From contig SEMN01000100.1 of NCBI GenBank assembly GCA_005408345.1, forward strand, positions 675,001 through 739,000: a DNA stretch of 64,000 bases, read 5' to 3'. Positions within the stretch are counted from its first letter, which is position 1; each line of letters starts with the position of its first letter. A model generated the notes under the pieces. The model saw nothing but the letters and a program-made list of their open reading frames with translations, was not told where the DNA came from and did no database searches. The position numbers and the translations under genes are program-made. Shown in pieces: positions 34,801 to 46,561 of the stretch. This DNA is from Macquaria australasica (lineage: Eukaryota > Chordata > Actinopteri > Centrarchiformes > Percichthyidae).

Positions 34801-37800
34801 TCAAAAAGTGTAAGTGGCTAGTCATTGATATGTACTATGTAAATAACAATATCAATATATGTATATATGGTGTATATATATAATCATCAGAATATGTGAT
34901 GAAGTTTATCTTTCTTAATACATTTGTTTAGTTAACTGTCCTTTTGGAAATTCACTTTGTGCTGGTGGGAATTAAAACAAATACAGTAAAACATACAAAC
35001 AGAAACAATAAAAAAGTGAAGGGCCCTGTGTACAGAGCAAAAGAAAAACTGGAGCCAGCACTGTATACTGAATGTAAACAGCCTTTTATGCAAGGCTGAG
35101 GGCAGTATTGCAGCTGAATGAAAGAAAATGCATCCACCCACCAAAATCATGAAATCATCACAGTCAAGGCCCTAACACATTCTTAATTTGAGTGCCTGAT
35201 TGACATAATTTTGAAATACTTTTAAGAAAAAGTATGGTCGTAGTATAAAGTTTTTATGATCTCAAAGGGAGGACAAAATAATGACAATCTAACCTAGAAA
35301 ACTGATAGGTATGATTAGCCAGAGAGGACAGACATAAACTAACTTCTTGCTGGACATCAGCCTCTGGACTCTGCAGCGGGCTCTGTCAAGCCAAAAGTCT
35401 GACCTCTATCATTGTTGAGGCCAGTCACAAGTTTAAAAATGACAGGGTGACGCTGGGAACAAGGAATAAGCCTAAACACACACAAGTAAGGGGCAACAAG
35501 TGCAGGTTTTTGAGCTGTCTAGAGCTCTAATTCAACTAACACCTGTAATGGCAGCAGCCCAGAAAACAACTCCACTCACACACTCATCACTCCGTCATTA
35601 GAGGAGGCGGCCATAGTGTCACAGCCTTGTGTCCCGTGCGGTCACCACTGTATTAGCTTAGCACATCATTCTTCATACATCTGACCTGTTTAAATACTGT
35701 CTCAGACCATTAAAATGACTAATTCTTTGTATTGGTAAATATCCACCTCCTTTTCCTTTAAATATTTATGAACTCAATAATGGATCATATATCACAACAG
35801 TACTGTGATCATTTAAAAGGAATACACATATGACCTTAATGGTCCTGCTCTTGGCTACAGCTGAGAAGGGTGTCCATTCATATTTTGGTGACCAAAGGCA
35901 ATGAGCTCCTTTAAAAACTGGCATTAAAGCTCTACAGTAACTGCCTAACATTGTATCACATTGTGTTGGAGGGCAACAAATTTATGAGCATGAAGAAAGT
36001 CAGTCCACTGTCCATACTTTACAGGGAAGTGAGTGGATTAGAGCAAAATTATTGAATGATCCTCATACTGTGGTATCCTGTTTTTTGTTTGTTTTTTTAA
36101 ATGCGATCATTGTGCCATTGTGATTCAATGTTTTGTTTTTCTTAGGTAACCATTTCATAGCGCGATACCAGCACAAAGTGAATAATACTTGAGTCAGCTA
36201 CTTTTCCTGTGGAGAGGAGCAGGAAGCAGTGATTGTAATTAAAGCCTTTCCATCTGCAACCTCCACAAAGGCCCTCACAGCGCAGAGTGCCCATGACCAG
36301 CAAACCACAGCAAGCACAAATCAAACCACATTGATTCATCCTTTTTAATGAGGTGGGACATATCAAGAGCTGGATGCCCTCTAGTTATGTAAATTGATGA
36401 ATTGTTTAAAAAGAATAAAGCATTTTAGTTTATCTGAAAAAAAGACTCTGATACTACCTTTACTACTTGTGTTGGGTTTCTTAAATGTTCATCAATACCA
36501 GAATTTTAGCAACAAACATGGAGAAACCTTGAAAAATGGAAGAAAATATACACTCACTCACTAGTATAAAATGACAGCAATTCATTTTATTTAGCACCAC
36601 CACAACCAGTCAGAAATTATACAGTAAATGTACTGATGTTTAAATGGTCTTATCCTTTTTGCCTTGCCATACTTGGTATAAACACAAGGTGGCACTACAA
36701 CCTCAAGATGCTTATATGACGGTCATTTCATTTGGCTCAGTGGAAATACATATTAAAATGGCTAATCTGACTTGTGCACCCACACAGTTCAGCAGTGTTT
36801 ATCTCCAGGTTTTCATGGGCATAGAACATCAGTAAACACAATAAACACAATGCTGTCACACATGGTGGGAAAGACATTATGCAATGATGAAAAACAACCT
36901 GCAACATTATTACTGTGATAGTGTGACACTGATAAAGGCTGTGTGCAATGATATGGTTTGGTATCTAGAGACAATATACTGACAAAACTGACATGGGGCT
37001 GGATTTTGCAAACATCTAGACTGTTTTTGGACTCCTGACTTTGTCGGAAACAGCTTAGCACTTGTTTAGAAGTACTGTACATGGACAATGGATTCACAAT
37101 ATTTTACATTAGAAGCTCTTTGATTGTAGTGTCTCCAATGTTTTGTATAGAAAGCCAAAGTAAGTAATGTTTTAGATATTTATTAGATCTCACTTGTAGA
37201 TGTTATCTCAGTTTTTGACCCGTACAGCATTAAAGCCATTGGCCATTTTATATCCATGTCAGCCTTGATGTTGTGGCAGCAATTATGACCAGACAGAATG
37301 ATGAGCTCTTGTACGACAGCATATTGTATCTGTGGGAGCACATGAAGCCTTCAGATAGACATCATTCCCCATGACTGAATTGCCTGTCATCCTTAAGGAG
37401 AGCTGAGGCTGCTAATGCACAACACTCCAGTGTCCTGGGAGACCAAAAATCTCAAACGGCTGGAAAAACACTTACGGATGCTTCAGGAATAAACATGATC
37501 TCTGACAAATGGTTTGAGTTAGTTGAAAAGGTCACCTATTTGTGGAATACATATTCAGTATGCTTTGTGTAATATGGGAAGTTAAAATCAAATTTTTGTT
37601 GTTTTGTTTTTCAGGCAGGCAGGGATACTGTGAGAGATACATGCATACGGTGAACCAGTGTCAAATTTTCTGTCTGCAGTGGGAATCCCAAGAGGGTTTT
37701 GCAGCTTTGACAACTGCCTAAAAGGTTCACTAAAACGCTCATTTCTCACAATAAAAACATCCCAACTTTACTTTTATTCTCTCTCAAGGACTTAGACCCA

Positions 37801-40569
37801 TGAAAGGATTAAATTCACTCAGTAATAAAGTCAAATTTGTCTTCCTGCCGCGTCACGTTTCTGAGCTGGGTCCTTGCATCACACCACATCAATACGGGTT
37901 AATAAAATATCTTAAATATATCAGTTTTGGTACAAATAATATCAAGTGAAAAGCTATAAAATGCATATACCTGAACAAATTAGACTTGTTTAATACTTTA
38001 TATGGCCTATGTGATTACACCTGCCTCATATCAATATGTCATTACTAATTTGCAAACCATATAATCATCACATCACGTCACATGTTAGGGTTAGGGTTAG
38101 GGAAAGCTAAACTGCTTTTGCTAAACTAGTTTTGTGAAGCTACTTGTAGTTGCTTCACAAACAAGTTGTTGGCCTCATGTGTATGTAGACCTGTTGTTCT
38201 GCTGTTTGTCCATCGTCTGATTTGAATCAATCGAATTTGTACCCATCCATTATTCAGAAGCCAAAGCATTATATTCTCATTTTGTTTATTTTCAATAATG
38301 TTCTTCAACTCCATACCCCTGGCTCAACCTGTTATCTAACATGGCATTGGTAGGTAGTAATTAGCATAATCCAATTCAAATTATTCATCATAAGACAGAT
38401 GTAAAACCGAAGAAACTGAACATTGAGAGCAAACATTAACAAAATCCAATAAAATGTCAAATGTTTGTGCATAGATTAACTTACTGTAATGGTAAACCCA
38501 GAGGTCTATTGTTTAATCACAAGTAAGTGCTGATAGGGAAATATCTTACTTTCAATAATCACACCATATCAGACACACTTGGGAAATTATCCTCCAGCAT
38601 CCTCCAACGCTAATTAACAACTTTGACAATAACTTTGGAGACTTTCATTATATCAAACTAGTTTTGTGGAATTATGAACTGTGCCAGCTGTACAGCAAGG
38701 GACTTTCAGTTGGTCCAATAGTTTGTTAGTCATCTAATCTCTGTAAAGAATTTTGTTTTTAATGTACTGTGTAATACAATAGTAGACTAGGCAATAAATA
38801 AATTAAATTCTTCCTTCTACCCCACAAACACACACATGCTGTAGCCCACTATAAAACAGCATGGGTACAGTGAAACAAACTGAACTTCCATTTCTAACCT
38901 CTGTAACACAATAATTTATTGATAAGAAAAACAAATTAACAACAGCATCTACTAGTGTTGCAGAAGTGTTTGCAGTTATACACCTGGCCCCAGGGTTTGG
39001 AGATATATCCACAGCATACTAAAGCAGGGATGTTCACTGGAAGCAAACCGTGCTCTATTTTGTCTGACAAGGCAGAGCAGCTCATGCAGCAACATGCTGT
39101 CATAGGAGTGAACAACTTTATAAGACTCGGGTACTATGAGTAAGTTACACTGCTCTTCACTGTTCTTTTGACAGGTGTGTTTGGTTCTTCAGTAATGTGG
39201 AGTGCAGCAGAACACTTTTTATTTATTTATTTATTTTTACTAATGATACATTTGTAAATACCTAACTCAGACCAAGTGAAGACAACTCAAAAGGCATGGT
39301 GCTTTATTTCATAGATCCATAAACTGACACATTATCAAATGTCATTTGTTCATTCTTTATAAAATTAGGAATTTAGAAACATAACAAAATATATACATAC
39401 AAAAGGACATTATGAAAGTTCCTGGGGAGGGCCATCATTTGCCAATGCACAAAGTTTTAATGATGGTGACACCAAGCAGCAACCCAAAGGCTAAAATAAG
39501 TTGCATAAAACGGTGCTGAATTTCAGTTTCTTTCAAATGTTTTTGGAAAACTATACTCTTAATTAACTTTAAATCAATTAACTCTGCCCAGACAAAGATG
39601 ACATGGGCATTGCCAGGTTGAATCCATACTGTAGTAGAAGATACTGAGAGGAAGATCATGGGCTTAATATCTCAAAATAAACAACCACAGCCTCAGAAGT
39701 TACCCAAGTTATCTCTTGCCGGCGCAAATGTGGTGACCTTTCTACAGTGTAGCTGCTTAATTACTTTTCTCCTTGCATACACTGAAATGCCGTGACTTAA
39801 AGGTTAACTTCTCCCAGCTGTTATATGCCAAGGTCTTCGACACACAGTTTAAATTGAAGAAGAGGTAGATGGCCTCAATCCTTTAAAGTGCTTGTAATCG
39901 GATAGTGATGTTAGTTCACAAATGTCTCGTATGAATAGAAGTCTAAATATCAGTTTCTTGTGATGGACTAACTGACTAACTTCAAATGTTTGAAGTGAAA
40001 TATGTTAACCTAAGCAAAAAAGTCTAAATACGCCGATACTATTAAAAGACTTAAATGCAGCTGTACGAAGAACAAGGGTAGGCATTTCTGGGGCACAGGC
40101 AAGGTTGATGGCCAACTATAAAACAACTAAAAGGTGGTTTAAGAGGCCGTCTCTGACAGGAAAGCAAATCTTGGCAACATTGTGTGCATGAGTAAAACAA
40201 AAAAAAATCCAAATAAGTTATAAACTGAGCCTGTGTTCCAGTCAACTGAACATTATTTTTTGACTGAAAATTGATAAAAAAAATAAAAATAAGAAAAATA
40301 TACAGCAATCAATATAACTCAAATTATAACGATGTAGACTGTACAGTGGTTATTTCAAATACTTGCCATTATAGCCTGTCTTGGTATCAACCCATTTACA
40401 TTGTAACCCATGAGAGCCATTATTCCATTTCTTACCCTTGATACCTTATGTAGGGATATGTCAATAACTTGGCTTCAGTTGACCTGCCCAGCCAGACAAT
40501 ACAAGACAGCACAGAGGTCACTGACCTTGTCCTTTACCACGCCAGAGGTGCTCTTCAGTTGCAGACGTC
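34801..40569. other. Intergenic region between cyb5b and the GPCR gene
   Basis: About 5.8 kb without a supported exon. It contains three TTAGGG units at 38085-38102 and an ATTT-rich simple tract near 39217-39240. The region 36180-36330 is less AT-rich and could be regulatory, but nothing specific supports this. The 3' UTR of the GPCR gene probably occupies part of 39.3-40.57 kb. Confidence 0.6.
38085..38102 (+). repeat. Interstitial telomere-like (TTAGGG)3
   Basis: Three perfect TTAGGG units. This is too short to indicate a chromosome fusion; chance or a small telomerase-mediated repair event would explain it. Confidence 0.8.
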
Positions 40570-40865
40570 CTAAGCCAAAGTCAACAGGGTGCAGGTGGAG
40601 GATACACTGGCAGAACGCTCATGGACGCTGTTGTTATTATCCAGAATTCCTGACACAAACTGTGTCTTTGAAGTGCTGCAGCACCCAAGAGTGTCGGCCA
40701 GTTTGGGGCAGAGGGCCAGAGCCAGCCTCTGGAGGACGAGGTGGAACTTCCTGCGGAAGCTTCGGTTTATCCAGAAGTAGAAGATGCAGTTGAGGAAACC
40801 GTTGGAGGTTGGCAGCCATACCACCACAAACTCAATCCACTCTGGTACGCTGCTACCGGAGACTG
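40570..40865 (-). CDS. Orphan GPCR exon 2 (TM7 and cytoplasmic tail)
   Basis: Encodes SGSSVPEWIEFVVVWLPTSN, then NCIFYFWINRSFRRKF (end of TM7 and amphipathic helix 8). A Cys-containing tail with possible palmitoylation sites (LGCCS) follows, ending SSTCTLLTLA. Upstream frame residues (MSCCGFSPHF...) are intronic. Confidence 0.9.
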
Positions 40866-43068
40866 CTGTGGGGCAGAAAACATGGGGACTGAAGTGGGGC
40901 GAGAATCCACAGCATGACAACGACTGTTAACACAAGACAGCAGCTTCTGAATGAGAAAAGTGGTTGACCTTTTGTTGACTTTTTTTATGAAAAGGGTCAC
41001 AAATTAAACAAACAGTCTAGCTATGGCTGGTTTATGATCATGTTCATACATTGATAAATTAAAACCATAGATGAGCATGTAATACATCAACTGATAATAA
41101 AACATGAAAAATCACCCTTGGAGATGTGAGTCTTTCCCCTGAGAGCAACGATATGAAGCCATCAACTTAACATTTATAGTGTAGATATAAAAGTACAAAA
41201 TTAACTGATAGATTTGGTGGAGTGGAAGCAACCACTTAACCGTGAGGCTCACTAGCGTTTGGACAGCAGTACATTTTGAAGTTACAGTTAAGACTGTCAG
41301 CTTCATTTTGCAGGGATTTTCATATCAGATGAATTACAGCCCTCTTCGGAAAAAGGTCTTCACTTCTAAAAATATTCATCTGTGACTCCACTTTCAGTCT
41401 TAATTACTCCAAGACAGCACATGGATGGGGTAAATGAGAAAAAGTCAAAAAAGGTCTGAGTCATAAAACTGGCCTTGAATCAGTATATCCATGCCCAGAA
41501 TTACATAAATAACTTTGACAGCCATTTCTCTCAGCACAGTTCCAGCTGAAATCGATGGAGAAATTTGTAGAGGGGGAAATAGCCATTAAACGTTTTTTTT
41601 TTTTAAATCAAATTAATCTTAGATATTCAAATACCTACTTGAGTTCTCTTGCTACTTTTGAAACAATAAGTTTGATTTAAGCATAAAAAATGCTGCAATA
41701 TCAACAAAGCCCTGGTCGAACTTGGATTTACTTTGTAGATTCAAAAACATGTGACCCGAAACAGCTTAAAGCTAAAAATCATATACAAGGATGACGTGTC
41801 ATTTCCTATAAGTAGCCATTACACAGTATTTTTGCACTTCTTCAGTCATTGTAACATTAATAATGTTTTCTTTTTGTATATGTTTAGATTTTCAGTTGTA
41901 GGTTTGGATCATAATTTGCACTTATTGGAAGTTTTGTCTTCATTTTCTTAGCGACTAAGTTCAATTATTTGAGTACATGTGCAGCCAAACAAGATGTCCT
42001 CACTATGAACTATGCAGATAAATTTGACCTTTAACCATGATGCTAGCTGTGGTCTGTAGGAAAGCCTTAGTCATCCATCCATTATCTACATATTCCAGCA
42101 ATATCCACACTGATAAATGTGCTACTGTGTGTGAGAAGCAATAGAAGTGTCATCAACAGAATTAGGGAATAGGGAACCAAATAAGGGAGGCCCTTTCCTT
42201 TCTTTTTTTAAGCTTTCCCCCACAGCACCCCCTTTAAAAGTTTATTCCCACTGATGCATTGCTTACCATTGTAGATCATAGCTGCCATGCAGGGTGTCCA
42301 ACAGGTGTAGTAGGCTGCCATCACAGGCACAAGCACTCTGGATGCCACATTGTGTCTGCTGCGAGGCGCGCAGTTGTATTTGCGCAGTTTGAGTCTCTGT
42401 CTCTTGGCAGCGCACCACACTCTCAGGTTTGCGTATGTCATGATGATGGAGCAGGGGAAAAATATAAAACACGTCAAGCTTAGGGAGTATCCCGCGTTCG
42501 TCGAGTAGGATGGATTGCAGACCAGTGACGCAGAAGAAAAGTGAACCTCGATAATGCCATCTGGAAATGATATTGGTGACAGTAAAACTGGGGGGAAGCA
42601 CCAGGCGAAGGCAATCAGGAGCAGTGTCCTTTTTCTTGTCATCAGAGATGAGTATTGCAGCGGGTAAAACACTGCAATGTACCTCTCGAGGCTTATCGTG
42701 GCCAGTGTATACATGCAGGTGGAGTAGACGGTGGCATTGCAAAAGGCCACGACATGACAAAGAGCATCTGGCCCTTCAGTGTAGTCCTTTAGCAGACTCA
42801 CCCAGAGATTCAAGGGCATGACCAGCAGTCCAAACGCGGAGTCTGCAGCAGTAAGAGAGAGGAGAAAGTACCGAGAGTTTCTTGACCAACCAGCCACGGA
42901 GGAAGTAATAACTAGGAGAACTGCAATATTTCCCAAAGTGATCATCACGCCCAAAACGATTATTATGCTTACTTTAACGGACCGGTGAGTCAGCTCCTGC
43001 AGTCTCTGAGGGTCTACACCTGACAGGTTGGAGTAGTCAGAAGTTGATAAGTTAAGCGTTGAATACAT
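40570..43068 (-). CDS. Orphan class A G-protein-coupled receptor (two exons, complete)
   Basis: Exon 43068-42267 (267 codons plus one base) ends in AATG|GTAAGC. Exon 40865-40570 follows acceptor CCCCACAG and ends in a stop, giving 365 aa with seven membrane helices. Rhodopsin-family landmarks are N47 in TM1, D76 in TM2, C104, ERY 128-130, W156, C184 in loop 2, P205 and CWTP 256-259. Two N-terminal glycosylation sequons lie at N6 and N14. TM7 has NCIFY (293-297) where NPxxY is usual. The only intron lies after TM6, in the loop before TM7. The acceptor is a NAGNAG, so Ala268 may be skipped. The core resembles aminergic-like and GPR161-like orphan receptors, but I cannot name a ligand, G protein or symbol. 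Confidence 0.9.
42267..43068 (-). CDS. Orphan GPCR exon 1 (N-terminus to TM6)
   Basis: Encodes residues 1-267 from MYSTLNLSTSDYSNLSG through CWTPCMAAMIYN. The open frame continues into the intron and adds non-homologous residues (GKQCISG...), so the exon must stop at the GTAAGC donor. Confidence 0.92.
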
Positions 43069-43833
43069 TTTTTTTCTTCACAGTGGCATGAGTTTAACCA
43101 AAACATAAGGCACGTGGGGCAAAAATGGTTTGGAAGACAGTTAAAGTATAAGCAAAGATGCGGGGTTACATTAGAAAGCAGCGCTGCAGCTGCTTGTAGC
43201 CTTTTACCTCAACAATCAGTGGCACACCTGGCGCAATTAGTGTTGGGTGGTAACAGTCTACATCCGCTGCCACAGATAGCCTACCAGTAATTTCTTTCAC
43301 TGATATCGAAATCACTTGTTCATAATTATAACTACTTTTATAATTGTCATTTTGTAAATTGTATAATTTATTTACATAATAAGTCTTTCAGTAAGGCACT
43401 CTTGCCATATGCTTTATGTTGCACGGTATACTGAAAATTTAAATATACAAATTGCTGTTGGCATAAGTAATATTTTCTAAATTCTTTTTAGGCAATTGAG
43501 GGATATTATATTTCATACATAGTGTACACTTGAAGAATCATCCCATAGAAGTAAACCAGAGCATGACTTTAAAAAAAGTGGCAGATAAAACCACACTAAC
43601 TTTATCCTCACTTTCTACTCACTATGCATCTGCTGCTGCAAACATTTAATTATGACTTTTTTAAATTTATACATTTATTTACTGTTGTATTGATATACTA
43701 ATGTATGCATATGTGTGCATGTGTTTGTGTCTGTGCACATAATGACTTTGATATGCAAAGATATTTATGTAGAAAAGTACCACAAAATAGTATCAAACAG
43801 GAGGGGCAGGAAGAATCAGTGTAATGGTTTGGT
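43069..43833. other. Upstream region of the GPCR gene
   Basis: No exon seen. It is AT-rich, and the promoter on the minus strand should lie within a few hundred bases of 43068, but no confident core element was found. Confidence 0.4.
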
Positions 43834-44140
43834 ATAAAGGATAGGTTTGCATTTTTTCAGGTGTATCTTAATACAAAATTCACATGCCATAAGTATACAT
43901 TAAGAGAGTTATTGGTCACTGTGATGATTCCTTTCCACAGTCTTTACTGTGAAGCGATCTTTTCCTAATGTGACTACTCTCTAAGAGATGGGAGACAAAA
44001 TTCAAAATTAATCCAAAGCTAATATGAGATTTCAGCAGTCAGAGTTAGCCAAATCAATCGACCAGTAACTCCCTCAATATACTTACGGCACATGAGTAAT
44101 GTATTGAGATAGACTAAACAGATCTGAACCTATCCTTTAA
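43834..44140. mobile_element. About 307-bp MITE, GGATAGGTT family
   Basis: The left end TAAAGGATAGGTTTGCAT mirrors the right end, TTAAAGGATAGGTTCAGAT on the minus strand. A second, truncated member ends at 32115. A TA target would fit a Tc1/mariner-derived MITE, but this is not proven. Confidence 0.7.
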
Positions 44141-46534
44141 GATAGTATTTAGGCCCACAATCACACTGTTGGATTCTGTTTCCGTGACATACTATTGATG
44201 CAGTTGTTTGTGGGTTTCAGGATTTTTAGATATAACAGGAATCCCCCAAATCTACACAGTGAGGTTTTATCCATTAGCGCATTATACATAGGTGCTGGGC
44301 TAAACCATACGTCAGAAATAATATGTAGAAGCTGACCTGCATGCTCTCTCTGTGGCTTTATTAACAGTTAGCAAGACATTTTCAGCCCTGCAGGGCTTTC
44401 ATCGCACCCAGTAAGGTTGTCTCACTAATTGGAATTAATAAAGGTGTGATGTGGGTGTAAAGTGTGGCCTCTACAGTACTAAGAAGTAAATGTATCCAGT
44501 ATCTCTGACATATGACAGAAACATTAGTAGTAGTACAAAGAATATTGTAAAACAGAACTACTTTCATGTTTTACAATTAGCATTACTGTTTTTTAAATGG
44601 TTCTGTTGTTGCAAATTATCAGGTGGAAGCAAATAAAAACGCCACTATCGACTGTATCCGCAACCAGCCATTCCATCAAGCTCCAAGTCTGCAGGGCAGC
44701 CCACCTTGGCAGGTTTCATCACCAACAATAACAATGAGTCAGTCAACAATGCATCACTATTAAGGCCCCACAGAAGATGTACGATCTGTCACAGCCTAGG
44801 AAGCCTGACATCTCACAACCAATCATGGTCCAATTTCCACGATCACACGCCATAAGTGTCAGGCTTTTCTCCACCTCCTGTTCCAGTGACAAGCTTAAGT
44901 GTTTTTGTCTGCACTGCTGAGTGGTTGCTGCCAACTTCCTTCCTATAAAAAAACAAAACAAAAACGACATGACACAAGGGCAAAGAAAATGGCAGGAAAT
45001 ATTGTCACTGACCTTTCCCACTCAGGTACCCATCTGTTTCAGACGTATTCTTCTGTGTGACAGTCGGTCCATTAAACAGCAGATACCAACACACTCTTCC
45101 CAGGCACCCACTTTCCTGCATCCCCCAGGGACACTAATGCCGCCTATGATTTATTATATCCACAGACAGACAATATGGCAGACAATCAAACAGTCTTACA
45201 TGTCTTAGTGTCCCCCATTTATATAAAGAAAAATAAGATTTTAATCCATGAGAGCAGAAAATTCATCCCATGACCTTGAAAATTAGCCTTTGTGGAAATG
45301 AATGGTACATTACTTAATGTGTACATTGCTAGAATACACAAACACGGTTTTACATTGAGCAGAAAACATTTAAATGAATGAAAAAATGTTATATTTGTAT
45401 TGTATAATTCAGGTAAAGAAATTATATTTTAATGCCATGATGACCTCTCCCACAGTGGCTTCAAAGTCATCAATCTTTTTCAAGAATCCACTGCTAATAA
45501 TATAAATGTTTTAATGTTAGCAGCTGCTACAGTGTGCCATGGGAAGACATTTTCCTATAAAGGGTATACAGTACACACACAGGATGAAATTATGACTGTA
45601 CATATACATGTACATGTACATGCTGTATATGGCCCTAAGACACACAGCTTTTCTGCTCTAAGGCCAGATCCCCCAGAGGAGAACTGACAGCTATCTGCGT
45701 TTGATATATGTGTTTCTCGCTGTCCTAATGAGCGGATTTCTCTTGGTGATGTCTACCACGAGGCCTGGAGGAGGGGATGGACTCTGGCTCTTGGGTTAAT
45801 ATTCTCAGTCCCCCTCCTCCAGTTGCACTGCTTTATGTTCAGTTGCATGCTCCTCACCTGATACTGTCTCATTTTGAAAGGAAGCACCCAGACTGTTACA
45901 GATTTAGCACAAGATGCTACATATATTACTAAGGGGCAAAAAGTTTATGGTAGCCTATTTTGTCAGGATGTCAATACCACATTATTATTTCTGCCCTAAA
46001 ATGTTCCAATTTTGCTCCATTAGTTGTAAAATATTCATTGCTTGTCCTCATGAAGCTACAGAATTGACTCAACAAATAAAGTGTTTTGTCAGCCAATGTA
46101 AAGCCAATGTAGCCCAACATTTGGGCGTATTTTTAAAGAGTGACTTAATGCACATTCTTTCTTTTTAAAAACAAGGAAGAACACTGTGATCCATTTTCTT
46201 CCTCTCTCAGTTCATTCATAAATCCAGCTGCTTTCGGAGTATTTCTGTGTGGCTCAAATCATGAGATGTTTTTATGTGACAGAGAGCGAGTGTTTGTGTG
46301 TGTGTGTGTTTCTATGTTTGGTCTACATGTGTGGGTGTGCACACACAAGCAGTACTTGCCCATAGGTGCATGTGTAAATGTAGTTGATCCCATGCGAACA
46401 TGAGTGAGATAGAGAGAGGATGAATTCGTACATGCTTGCAATTGAATATCCTGTGAGTGGGTGGGCTCCTCCATTGGCCACCTACTGTACAGCACTTCCT
46501 GATGTGGAGGAAGGTAGCCATTGGTTTGATCTGT

Positions 46535-46561
46535 CTGTGTGTGTGTGTGTGTGTGTGTGTG
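46535..46561 (+). repeat. (GT)n microsatellite
   Basis: About 13 GT units, useful mainly as a polymorphic marker. A shorter interrupted GT stretch lies at about 46295-46309. Confidence 0.9.

Noticed and set aside
38085..38102. Telomere-like TTAGGG run as a chromosome fusion scar
   Set aside because: Only three units, which is too few to support a fusion.
40410..40793. 127-aa plus-strand open frame
   Set aside because: Antisense to GPCR exon 2 and its 3' flank; composition follows the receptor on the other strand.
42263..42760. 165-aa minus-strand open frame overlapping the GPCR
   Set aside because: Out-of-frame shadow of the receptor exon.
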